Source: JBDHUW01 sp039809345
Lineage (GTDB): Bacteria > Patescibacteriota > Gracilibacteria > Absconditabacterales > Absconditicoccaceae
DNA: 64,000 nt
Direction of reading: 5' to 3'
NCBI GenBank assembly: GCA_039809345.1
Contig: JBDHUW010000002.1
Coordinates: 62,001 to 126,000, forward strand
The notes beneath the pieces were generated by a model. It saw only the letters and a program-made list of their open reading frames with translations, ran no database searches and was not told where the DNA came from. Both the position numbers and the translations under genes were made by a program. Shown in pieces: positions 22,193 through 30,664 of the stretch (positions are counted from its first letter, which is position 1; each line of letters begins with the position of its first letter).

Positions 22193-22476
22193 TGGGTGTG
22201 ACTTACAAGATTATCATTTCAAAGTCTGCCGAAAAAGAAATGAGTAAGCTCCCTACTATAGAGTTGCAAAGGATTTTACAATGTATTGAAAACTTGGCGA
22301 TAGAACAACTCCCATACTGACACAAAAAGCTCAAGAATTTCTGACTAAAAGGTTTGAAAACACAGCTATATAGAATAAGAACTTGAAACTACAGAATAAT
22401 ATACTCTATCCACAATGATATTTTGACTGTATCTATTGTAAGAGTTGGGCATAGAAAAGATGTATATGGAAACTAA
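22192..22476 (+). CDS. RelE/ParE-superfamily toxin (second pair)
   Basis: Predicted 94 aa. The C-terminal half reads LYRIRTGNYRIIYSIHNDIL then IVRVGHRKDVYGN, a textbook RelE-type ending with the GHR-x-DVY motif. The upstream part FGLKGLK matches the L-x-G element. Gly codons include TGA (YGHKKLKNFG, TGNY), so this toxin is adapted to the host code. Likely an mRNA interferase. Confidence 0.87.
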
Positions 22477-22494
22477 TTTATAGAGGGGTCTCCA

Positions 22495-22523
22495 CTGTGC
22501 AAATGAGGTACTATAGTGCTTTG
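22495..22523. repeat. Short copy of the dispersed repeat core
   Basis: CTGTGCAAATGAGGTACTAT, then AGTGCTTTG, lies 18 bp after the second toxin stop. It matches 21112-21140 and 23749-23777, which are internal to copies A and B. Confidence 0.7.
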
Positions 22524-22586
22524 TTTTGAGTATAAATTTAACAATAATATCTCCCCTGAAGAAGCGAGGACGAAAATATTTAAATG

Positions 22587-23471
22587 CTATTTAAGGTCGT
22601 CTCTTATGAAGCGAATCAGTCAATGTTTTCTCGATAAAGATATTATAGATCATATGTAATTACGTCTTCGTATTTTTTTTCAAAAAATAGATTTTCCAAA
22701 AACACGAGTAATGATTGGATTACCACCTCGTTTTGATTGAGTTCCACTCCAGTATTCTCAGTTCATATCAAAGAGATCACCAAACAATACACCTTTTTCG
22801 TTATCATTCTTACCTGGTAGAGATGATATAATAGCATCCAGTTCTGACTTATTTGAGTCTAGTTTTTTTTCGAATCATGGGTCTTCTATAATAAAATCAT
22901 AATCTTGCGGTAATCTGCCTCATAACTGTCTACCTAAATTAGGAATATCATTTCGATTATTCATCTGGTAATCTTTGTTAAGCATTGCAATTGGGGTTTG
23001 TCTGGTTGGTAATTTAGAAAAATTATACCATATATTCCCATCTACTTCCCTACATTCAAAACCAACTTCCTTTGCTCGATTAAGCAAATTGGGATTATTT
23101 AAAAACTTGTCTTGCAAATTATTTCACATAAGATTTCGATTAAGAATTGTTTGAATTCATGCATCAGACTTATCTATTATTCAATTACCTCTAAGAACAG
23201 CTTTAAGATTTTCTGCTTCTGTTAGCTGAAGTAACTCTTGATTTTTGTTTTCTAGAGGAGTTGGCTGAATATGTGTATTTCAATTTGTTTTTCGTGAAAC
23301 ACTAGCTTTTAGTAAATTGGCAATTATAGAAAGTTCATTACTATTAAAAGAAACGCTAGAATGCATTCATTCTCACATAGATTTTTCAATTTTTTCTAAA
23401 ATAGCTTCTTGGCTCATTCCCATAGTTTCTTGAGCGGAGTGCTTTTTATCATTTCATCAGGGCTGTAGCAT
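22587..23471 (-). CDS. Hypothetical protein, possible DUF1566/FISUMP-like C-terminus
   Basis: Predicted 294 aa. The N-terminal 120 residues are polar and helical with no signal peptide. The C-terminal end, GDLFDMNGEYWSGTQSKRGG, then VFGKSIFGKKIRRRNYIGSI, resembles the G-E-Y-W-S-S-T...F...RN motif of DUF1566/FISUMP-like domains often found on surface or phage proteins. That link is tentative. Many TGA glycines. The gene lies between repeat copies. Confidence 0.55.
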
Positions 23472-23584
23472 CTTTATTTAAGTATAAAGTAAATATAATA
23501 TACTCACCAAACCATGATTTGTCAAATTTAAGAGGACTTCTGAAGACTGATATATTATGATTGAATTTTAAAAAAATAGCTCAT

Positions 23585-23777
23585 ACAAGCCATTATATCA
23601 TTGGACGGCATAGGCAATGTTTCGAACATATCTCCTGAGGTTTTTCCCACTCTATTAAAAAGTACTTCACATAGCCATATTCATGCAATTACAAGATTTG
23701 GATTACAATCCTCTACTACTATAATGTGACTCTCAAAGTTACTCTCACCTGTGCAAATGAGGTACTATAGCACTTCG
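23585..23777. repeat. Dispersed repeat copy B
   Basis: Begins with a partly decayed copy of the ssrA 3'-end-like sequence (23585-23605), then the same blocks as copy A in the same order and strand (TTTCGAACATA, CTCCTGAGG, TTTTCCCACTC, GTACTTCACATAG, CTCTCACCTGTGCAAATGAG). It fills most of the gene-free stretch 23472-23892 and lies just left of the TGA-free gene pair. Confidence 0.72.
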
Positions 23778-23829
23778 TTTCTCTGGTAAGTTCATTGATA
23801 TCGAACATACGTAACAATAAGATTTATAC

Positions 23830-23861
23830 AAAAACAACCTCCCTAAATCAGGAAGGTTGTT
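23830..23861 (-). terminator. Rho-independent terminator
   Basis: AACAACCT (23833-23840) pairs with AGGTTGTT (23854-23861), extended by CC/GG. Reading the minus strand a T-run follows, so it terminates the transcript of the 376-aa membrane protein gene. Confidence 0.7.
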
Positions 23862-23892
23862 CCGCACCATTGTTTAATCAGTTTTACTGCGA

Positions 23893-25023
23893 TTATACTG
23901 CCATAAAGCGGTCAGTAGCTTTTGTAACCAGGGGTTCACAGACTTTGTAAATCTTCACCGGCAGGAAAGCTAATACCTTATCCATCAAATACTCAAGCAA
24001 TTCAAAATCTCCTTTAGGGGTTTGGTGGATTATTCGTGTACTTAAAGCAACGGAGCATAACGCCGCCCCTGTGCCTGTCACAAATGCACATACCCATATC
24101 ATCATTTGATTAGAAAAGGCATTTCTGAACCAAAAGTATGACAACGTGGTAACTACAAGCGTCGTTATAAACGAAGCCATAACCGTTTTTTCCTTCATCG
24201 CTTTAAGGTAACCCAATACAAGCTCACCAATGAGACCTATAACCATACATGCACCACCTACAACAGCAATATATGCTATCCCCCCCAACAGTACAGATGT
24301 CAAAGCAAGAGCTAATACCTGGGTGTAGATGAACAACTTAATATCTATCTTCATGTTTTCTTTAACCAATTCTCTTTTGTTCCCAAACAATTCCCATTCT
24401 TTATAATAGGATGACATACTGTCATATATCCACCACTTTGTGATAACCCCCATAAAAACCATACAAGCGTTAGAAAGGAGTGTAACAATAGGATAAATCA
24501 CCCAAAAGCTTGATGAAAGATGGCCATCATTGTTATGCTGTGCAATAAAATGGATTATATCAAATCCCCAGATAAATGTGAACAAAAGATAGTTCAATAC
24601 TGCATAGGTACATAAGGAAAGCAGACTTCTTAAGAATGAGGATTTTGTTACAGGGTGGCTGCCCCATGCATATATGGCTTTCACCATTCTTTGCATAGAA
24701 TCCGATATTTTGGCAATTACATTCGGCGTTTTTGATGCCTTGGCTTTCAAAGCGTTACACTGCGCTTTGCAGCCTGCTTCTAACAGTCTGAAAATCGCTA
24801 TTGTATAAAGCTTCGTTGTTTTGTATTTTTCTACGGCTTTTGCCCAGGCTTTCTTAATATTACCAATAAAAAAGCCTATGGCAGAACCGATTAACACACC
24901 TATTGGCAGAAGCCATGAATGGTGTTGATGTGTTGCATAGTAGGCGTATCCTGCTAGGATTATGCCAATGAAACCACCCATAAAGGGGGCTAAGATTCTT
25001 TGATACTTGTTCATACAAATCAT
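23893..25023 (-). CDS. TGA-free multi-pass membrane protein, probably imported
   Basis: Predicted 376 aa with roughly nine hydrophobic segments, for example PFMGGFIGIILAGYAYYA, LPIGVLIGSAIGFFIG and YIAVVGGACMVIGLIGELVL. Every glycine uses GGN and no TGA occurs in 377 codons, whereas host genes of similar length carry many. The DNA also looks less AT-biased than its surroundings. It therefore reads identically under tables 11 and 25. No family recognised. It follows the 98-aa membrane protein gene by 41 bp; together they look like a two-gene operon with its own terminator. Confidence 0.75.
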   Translation of the reverse strand: MICMNKYQRILAPFMGGFIGIILAGYAYYATHQHHSWLLPIGVLIGSAIGFFIGNIKKAWAKAVEKYKTTKLYTIAIFRLLEAGCKAQCNALKAKASKTPNVIAKISDSMQRMVKAIYAWGSHPVTKSSFLRSLLSLCTYAVLNYLLFTFIWGFDIIHFIAQHNNDGHLSSSFWVIYPIVTLLSNACMVFMGVITKWWIYDSMSSYYKEWELFGNKRELVKENMKIDIKLFIYTQVLALALTSVLLGGIAYIAVVGGACMVIGLIGELVLGYLKAMKEKTVMASFITTLVVTTLSYFWFRNAFSNQMMIWVCAFVTGTGAALCSVALSTRIIHQTPKGDFELLEYLMDKVLAFLPVKIYKVCEPLVTKATDRFMAV

Positions 25024-25064
25024 TTTTATTGTTTCTGCTTACTTTGTTAGGGCGTCAGCTTTCC

Positions 25065-25361
25065 CTATTTTAATTCAGCCACTTCAAAGGAATTTCCTTT
25101 TTTCAGGTTCATAGCACTTATCCAACCTATAGGGCATGCAAAAGTTTTGCCCTCTACCGTTACAATATGGACGGTTTGCCATAAACTACTTTCAGACGCA
25201 ATAGTAGCAACTGTATAGGTTTTTGTCCGTATTGGAATGAGATTGTTTATCACCATTCCTGCAAACAAGGCAAAAGCCATTGCAAAGAACGGCAATCCAA
25301 TCCATTTGCCAAAAAGTGCAAAGGGTTCCGAGTGGTTTGATTGTTGCATTTTAGCTATCAT
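25065..25361 (-). CDS. TGA-free small membrane protein, probably imported
   Basis: Predicted 98 aa: a hydrophobic helix FFAMAFALFAGMVINNLIPI near residue 30, then a beta-rich outer part (TYTVATIASESSLWQTVHIV, EGKTFACPIGW). Glycines are GGN only. Start ATG 25361, or ATG 25349 (MQQSNHSEP). Located 41 bp upstream of the 376-aa membrane protein with the same codon signature. Function unknown. Confidence 0.65.
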   Translation of the reverse strand: MIAKMQQSNHSEPFALFGKWIGLPFFAMAFALFAGMVINNLIPIRTKTYTVATIASESSLWQTVHIVTVEGKTFACPIGWISAMNLKKGNSFEVAELK

Positions 25362-25802
25362 AATGTTTTTTTATGCCTACTTTTTTACTAAGAGTTGTTC
25401 GGGTATTCTCTTTGATTATATATTGTTTGTGTAAAGTAATTGATAATTTTACGAGAACAGTTTACGCAGTAAAACTGTTAATGATCACGAGTACAGAGGA
25501 AAGCTCTGTTATAAAATTATATATAATAAGAAAAGCATGTCAACAATTTATTACATATTTGTCAAATATATTGAAAATATAAAAAATTAGCTCTCTTGTG
25601 CTATTTATCATTGGTGAAGCTCCATAATGAAGTTGTAAACTTTTTTTAGTGAATTTCCTGAATACAATACTAGACACCTACTCTCTTTTGAGGTTGAGGA
25701 GTATTGAGAATACCTTTGAACGTATACGTACTTGAAGAAGAGAAAGCGCAAGAAACATACAAAGTGGACATAGTGATACTATATAAGCACTCATGAAGAG
25801 AA
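25362..25802. other. Gene-free stretch
   Basis: No convincing gene under table 25 on either strand; the short frames here lack start context and continuity. It should contain the promoter for the TGA-free pair on the minus strand (a TATAAT-like hexamer is readable near 25418), but no clear -35 was found. Confidence 0.5.
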
Positions 25803-26495
25803 CTATATATCATATCTCTTCATACCATCATCTCTTAGAACATGTATAGTCTCATTAGGAGTGTCAATTACAATATGTGTTGGTCATGTAGTATTACTTG
25901 AAGAGCCTATTATAGCCTTTTGTTTTAAATGCTTTTTTACTAAGCTTTGTAACTCCTTAACTGCTGTTTCATAAGGCGGCACCTCCCCAGTATCATCAAA
26001 ACGGTGAAAGTTATTTCATCAATGAATAGCAAATGAAAAATCTTTATATGCCCTAACTTGCTGATTAAATGATTTTAATAATGTTTCAAGCTTTTCTCTT
26101 GCATGTCTGATAGTTCATGAGATTTCTTTCGGCTTACTAAAAAATCAGGGTTTTTGATACAATATCCTTGAATCAATATGTCACAGCAAAGATATAGGCA
26201 TGCCATCTTGCTGATGTCAGGTACCTACAAGTGCTATACAATTATAGTATCATAAGCTTTTCTTAGTATTGCTATTGATCTGACTAAACATATCAGAGTG
26301 TTTCTGTGCATATTTAATTGGTGCTATGTAAGCTACATTTTCGCCCTTTTGTAAAATTTCACTTACAGCATTCTTACTGTCTTCTCTGATGTTTGATACA
26401 GTAAAATTATGAGGGTCTTCTCAAAAAAATTGTTCTCACATAGAGGACTTATTAGGTTCATGTTTAATGTAATGAATCTTTTGTATAAATCACAT
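25803..26495 (-). CDS. Hypothetical protein, 230 aa
   Basis: Begins MGFIQKIHYIKHEPNKSSMG, with TGA as the second codon. His/Gly-containing elements VGTGHQQDGMPISLLGHIDS and FAIHGGNNFHRFDD stand out; the spacing loosely recalls CheD/YfiH-like folds, but I would not assign that. Codon use is host-like. The last gene before the ssrA 3' end, so inside the repeat-bounded region. Confidence 0.6.
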
Positions 26496-26557
26496 GTACA
26501 AATTATAATCATATCTTGAAATTTATCAAATTTTCACGCAAGAAAAAAACATCTCTC

Positions 26558-26582
26558 ACAAGCCATTTAATCAATTTTTGGA
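26558..26582. repeat. ssrA 3'-end sequence repeated at 20924 and 23585
   Basis: This 25-bp stretch covers the last bases of the tmRNA gene and its 3' flank. It recurs in direct orientation at 20924-20948 (24/25) and, partly decayed, at 23585-23605. The 3' ends of tmRNA genes are common integration sites, so these are candidate att sites. No integrase gene is visible. Confidence 0.6.
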
Positions 26583-26967
26583 GGTGATGGGATTCGAACC
26601 CATGTCTGAAAGTCATAGAATATACCGTCTACCATTATAGTCACAGAATTGAAACTCACAAGGAGAAGCTAGAGCGTCTATGACACGCTACGCTTTTGAA
26701 AGGGTTGGGTGCCCGAAGGCGATTACCTGCATAAGCGCTCTTGGTCTAGCAGGCGTCAAACACAAGAGTTAAAAAGAATACAATGAAGTGACTATCACGT
26801 CAACAGTCAACTAGGCAGCGTATGCTGGACTAAAATTGAAAGCATTGATTCTAAGATTGTTTTTTTCTGCACTGATTGTGCGACCGATTATTTTATCCTC
26901 GGTACGATCATCGAGCAATGGCAAGTAGAGACTATGTGATACTCCCATCAAATCCAGAAGCACCCCC
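26579..26967 (-). ncRNA. ssrA: Transfer-messenger RNA (tmRNA)
   Basis: The 5' end GGGGGUGCUUCUGGAUUUGA and 3' end ...GGUUCGAAUCC CAUCACCUCC-A form the tRNA-like acceptor (GGGGGUG/CACCUCC) and T-arm. CCA is not encoded. The tag frame (26870-26811) reads AEKNNLRINAFNFSPAYAA and ends with UAG, not UGA, as the recoded genome requires. The internal part shows pseudoknot-like GC stems near 26700-26760. tmRNA rescues stalled ribosomes and marks nascent chains for proteolysis. Confidence 0.93.
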
Positions 26968-26992
26968 ATGAATGGTATTGTAAGAATATGTG

Positions 26993-27343
26993 CTATAAGG
27001 TCAAGAGATCATTAGTATCATCAAAATATTTCATAATCATTTGCTGATTTTGTTTATTTTCTAAATCAGTAAAGATTTGTTCAACACTTTCATATTCGTC
27101 CAAATAATCAGTTCATGCTTCTTTAAGTTTCTTTGCATGTGAACGAAGATACGTAATATCTTTATCTGACAACTCATCAGGAAACATTTCGAAAATACAC
27201 TCTAATCATAGAACTAATTCCGATATAGTGCTAGCAGATAAAACCATATATTTCATGGTTTTACTCTGTTCTTTATCAGCGGGATCTACACTCTCAGGTG
27301 TTCATATTGTTATAGGTTTCTGTATAGATACATCATTCTCCAT
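26993..27343 (-). CDS. Hypothetical protein, 116 aa
   Basis: Acidic, helical protein, MENDVSIQKPITIGTPESVD..., with a central hydrophobic helix MVLSASTISELVLGLECIF and a charged C-terminal half. No family recognised. Ends 25 bp before the ssrA 5' end on the same strand. Host-like TGA glycines (three). Confidence 0.55.
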
Positions 27344-27419
27344 GATTATTCAAAATACTAATGTAAAAACAAGATACTATGAATTATAAAATTGCAATTT
27401 CATTTTACAAGAAAAAGTC

Positions 27420-27448
27420 TTGACTTTTGTTTTATTAAGGGTTATAAT
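27420..27448 (+). promoter_or_regulatory. Near-consensus sigma70 promoter
   Basis: TTGACT (27420-27425), a 17-bp spacer and TATAAT (27443-27448), 19 bp before the ATG of the TGA-free gene at 27468. This is the cleanest promoter seen in the window. Confidence 0.75.
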
Positions 27449-27467
27449 GTTGCCCTAAAACATAAGT

Positions 27468-27890
27468 ATGAAAATCGAAATCAAACAAATGAGTGTAAAA
27501 AAAGTTGTTCTTGTTGGATTCACTCCCCAACAAATAAGGGAAATCGAAAACACTATCCCCAAAGACATTAAAGTTCATGTGGCAACAAAAGGTTGCCTAG
27601 AACTAAAAGAAACACTCAGTGAAGAAAAATACACCAACCAAAACGGAGTGTTGATATTAATTGGTTGTCATGACCGGTTTCTAAGCCAGATTTACGAAAA
27701 AATGGCTAACTGGTGCCAAAGAAACCCTAATTCACTTATGGTTTATTGCTCGGAAGAGCAACGACCCAAAATTTTAAAGATTTCTTACCCTTTACGGCCT
27801 GAAAACCTCAAGTTCAGCAGTAAAAAACTTGAACTTATCTCGTACCTAAGGGGGAAAATCAAACCAACAAAAATATTAATGTCTGCTTAA
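27468..27890 (+). CDS. TGA-free hypothetical protein, probably imported
   Basis: Predicted 140 aa: MKIEIKQMSVKKVVLVGFTP, then alternating beta/alpha stretches (NGVLILIGCHDRFLSQIYEK, NSLMVYCSEEQRPKIL), perhaps a small alpha/beta domain. All Gly are GGN; no TGA in frame. It has its own near-consensus promoter and a GC-rich terminator, making a compact cassette 0.5 kb right of ssrA. Function unknown. Codon use and cassette form suggest recent acquisition from a standard-code bacterium. Confidence 0.72.
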   Translation: MKIEIKQMSVKKVVLVGFTPQQIREIENTIPKDIKVHVATKGCLELKETLSEEKYTNQNGVLILIGCHDRFLSQIYEKMANWCQRNPNSLMVYCSEEQRPKILKISYPLRPENLKFSSKKLELISYLRGKIKPTKILMSA

Positions 27891-27902
27891 GGTCCTGTAA
27901 CA

Positions 27903-27933
27903 TCCCTCCGGTATCCCCGGGGGGAAATTTTTT
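27903..27933 (+). terminator. GC-rich rho-independent terminator
   Basis: TCCCTCCGG (27903-27911) pairs with CCGGGGGGA (27917-27925), with one G-U pair, followed by a T-run. It lies 12 bp after the TGA-free gene. The stem is unusually GC-rich for this genome. Confidence 0.8.
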
Positions 27934-27973
27934 AATCAATTTATTTACAATACAGTTAAGTTTTCTTTAACTC

Positions 27974-29017
27974 CTAAACCTCCACCACTACTCTCTCCCC
28001 ATCTGGATCTTCAAACTCAAGTCTATATGCTTGCAGTTGCATCTGGTAGTAGTCATCACCACCATACAAGTAATCTCCTACAATCGGTAATCAATGCTCT
28101 GACAGATGGTATCTGATTTGGTGTGTTCTTCACGTTAAGATTTCCATTTCAAGTGTAATGGTAGGATAGTGTACAAGAGAAATATGATCAACTGCATGAC
28201 GTTTTTTTGCAGCTTCAAGGGTAGCATCTCGAGTTTTGCGTCACCATGTCCCGTGTTTCATGTCTTCTAAAACAGTACATATTTTTGTAATTCATAGTTT
28301 CGGTTCATAAAAAGGTATTTTTGGCTCAACAACAAGCGATATAATATACGGAAGGTTTTCGCTATATGGATTGAGTGAGTGTAAAAATGTTTTTCAGGCA
28401 GGCAACACATAGCTAGTCGCACGGTAAAACTTATGCAATGGAATTGCATATTTCGCTTCCAAGGTATCTGCTTTTGACTTCGCATGAAACAGTGCTTGAA
28501 AATGCTTCAATCCTCTTTCTGTCTTCACGATAATCATCAACCCATCTGTCTCTCTATCTAAGCGGTGAATAAGTCCTGCTCTAATAAAATTCCCTATACT
28601 CGGCATTTCTTTGAAGTGATGATAGAGTGCTCACACGACTGATGGATACTCTATCCCCCGTACACTATTGGGATGAGAAAGCACTCACGCAGGTTTATGC
28701 ACTACGACATAATCTGGCTTTTCAAGCAAGATGCGCACCTCTGGCACTTCAGGTGATTGTGCCAACATGCTAGCTTCCATATATCTTTCTGGGTGCTCAA
28801 TATGTACGCGATCCCCAGGCCTAAGCATGTATGATTTTTTCTTTACCAGTCAATCATTGATAGTAATATCTCCACGCCCTAGCAAGCGTTGAAAAAAATT
28901 TCTCGTGTATCATTGTACACGAGGCAAGTAAACATCCAGTCTTTCACCTGGTCACTCATAAACCAAATCATAAATCTTTTGATGTTCTACTATATCTTCT
29001 GGTTCGATCTGTGTCAT
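27974..29017 (-). CDS. RluA-family pseudouridine synthase
   Basis: Predicted 347 aa. Residues ~20-75 form an S4 RNA-binding domain (RLDVYLPRVQGYTRNFFQRL, INDGLVKKKSYMLRPGD). The catalytic domain has the signature HRLDRETDGLMI near residue 145, whose Asp attacks uridine, and the RTHQIRYHLSEHGLPIVGD motif near residue 305. Members modify rRNA or tRNA uridines; the exact site cannot be told. Stop TAG 27974. Confidence 0.9.
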
Positions 29018-29163
29018 GATGTCCAGTATATATTTTAGTGATACTATATCAAGCTAGGAGGCATTGAGTATACATTGTTCTCATTTTTTATTCGTTCTCA
29101 CTTGCTTTCATACAGTAAAATATATATATCACGATTGACCTTTATATTCTGATAAGATTGCCC

Positions 29164-30186
29164 ATGGAACGCAAGTATCGAATGCCACGAGCATTATTCG
29201 TATGAGTAGAACCTATCATAATATGACTAGTTACCTGACGACAACGACTTGTATTACTTGGCCTTTGCAACATTTGTGTCATACTTATTCGAAATAGTAC
29301 TGAATCACAAAGCAGCAAGCATACTCCACTTTCTCATCACCTCTTTTCATACAAAGCACAATTGCAAAACCTCCGTACACAAAATCATTACTTCGGTGTA
29401 GTATCATTTTTTGCATTCATCGGATGAATCATTTCATACATCTTGTGAAATGGGGATCTGTTTAGTAAAATTGCAATAGGTCTCATCACGACATGAGTAC
29501 TCTATCGAATACTTTCTTCTATCGTACACGGCTTCAAAACTACAAGAGCTCAATGATTATCAAGAGTGTTTCTCCTCATTATCCTAGCATGAATGTGATG
29601 GCTATGACTATGATCAGCACAATGACAGCAGACTCTAGCAAATCTCCCAAGCGAGATTAAATCTTTCTTTACTGTACCTAGAGCATTGGCACCTGCACCA
29701 TCTCCAGAAGTCAAAATCATCAGTCAAATTACCTCATGAGAAACCACAGCATCAGAAGTAGAAACAGGAGACAATACACCTACTGAAGAGCAACCAAACA
29801 CACAAGTTCAAATTCCCGAACCAGACACAACCGTAGACACTACCACTCCACTTACATTTGCTAGTGTTGTACCTAGCATAGTCAACAAATTCAATCTAGC
29901 GGTCCCTGCCTGAAATATACAATTCACCAACATATCATCCGACAATCCCCTCTACAATACATTCAAAGCATGATATGGAGCTAGATTCTTCGGCTCAAAC
30001 ATCAATCCCAACACCACAGTATCATGCAACGTCTACCTCGTGATGATCTGACTAGCACAAAAACGACCAGTACAATACTGAGCCAACAATGTCTTTGAGG
30101 CATACCGTGCAGAAGCAGAAAAACGCTGACAAACATACAACTGTGCAGCGTGATCAAATGTGACGCAAGCGAATTTACCCAAATAA
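29164..30186 (+). CDS. Hypothetical membrane protein
   Basis: Predicted 340 aa. The first ~160 residues carry about four hydrophobic helices (VVSFFAFIGGIISYILG, IAIGLITTGVLYRILSS, VFLLIILAGMGWLGLG). A Pro/Thr/Glu-rich linker (~185-230) leads to an outer C-terminal domain with FKAGYGARFFGSNINPNTTV and two Cys (SCNVYLV, TYNCAAG) that could form a disulfide. Looks like a surface-anchored protein. TGA-rich. Family not recognised. Confidence 0.6.
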
Positions 30187-30198
30187 TATATATAATAA

Positions 30199-30228
30199 AA
30201 AAACACCGCTAACGAAACGGTGTTTTTT
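30199..30228. terminator. Bidirectional hairpin terminator
   Basis: AAAAACACCG (about 30200-30209) pairs with CGGTGTTTTT, a strong stem with T-runs on both strands. It ends the upstream membrane protein gene and could also end a minus-strand RNA from 30366-30240. Confidence 0.8.
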
Positions 30229-30239
30229 ATTTTCACATA

Positions 30240-30366
30240 CTCTCTATGACAAGGACCAGGAATGGTAAGTGCCCCACGACGAGGTGAGAAGGCAAACCGG
30301 ATCTGAATCCGACCTCCCAAAAAGGCTTTGGGACTTATTCATTGGCCTAGGCCTTGTAATAGAGAG
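30240..30366. ncRNA. Possible structured RNA of unknown class
   Basis: The ends pair: CTCTCTATGACAAGG (30240-30254) with CCTTGTAATAGAGAG (30352-30366), 14 of 15 positions. Inside, GAGGT/ACCTC encloses the hairpin CGGAT-CTGA-ATCCG, and CCAAA-AAGG-CTTTGG forms another stem. GC content is clearly higher than the surroundings, and no reading frame is convincing. If transcribed on the minus strand it would end at the 30199-30228 terminator. I could not match it to SRP RNA; a 6S-like hairpin is possible. The rest of the gap to 30664 includes GC-rich sequence up to ~30480 that may belong to it. Confidence 0.4.
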
Positions 30367-30664
30367 CATATATGTATTCAAGAGGCGACGCAAGGATCAC
30401 AAGGATCAGCCACAAGGGCCAGGGGTTTGCTTTACCAAGACATCATGCCTTGCACCCCAACACAACAGCCAATGACGAAGCTACCTTCAATCTATGTGCT
30501 TTTTGTGCAGTTGTTCTTACAACACCTCTTGAATACATATATAACACATATTTAATGACCTCATGATTATATATTATGAACTTTTTCTTATTTGTCAAAA
30601 AAATAACTACTATTTTTGATATATAGTAGTTATCAGGTAGAAAATCTGAACAATTGATCGTATT

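Noticed and set aside
25373..25582. Plus-strand 69-aa frame in the gene-free stretch
   Set aside because: No start context, motif or neighbour support; overlaps the likely promoter region of the opposite-strand TGA-free pair.
30240..30366. Signal recognition particle RNA
   Set aside because: The conserved GGAA-tetraloop/AGCAG domain IV sequence could not be found on either strand, so the class is left open.
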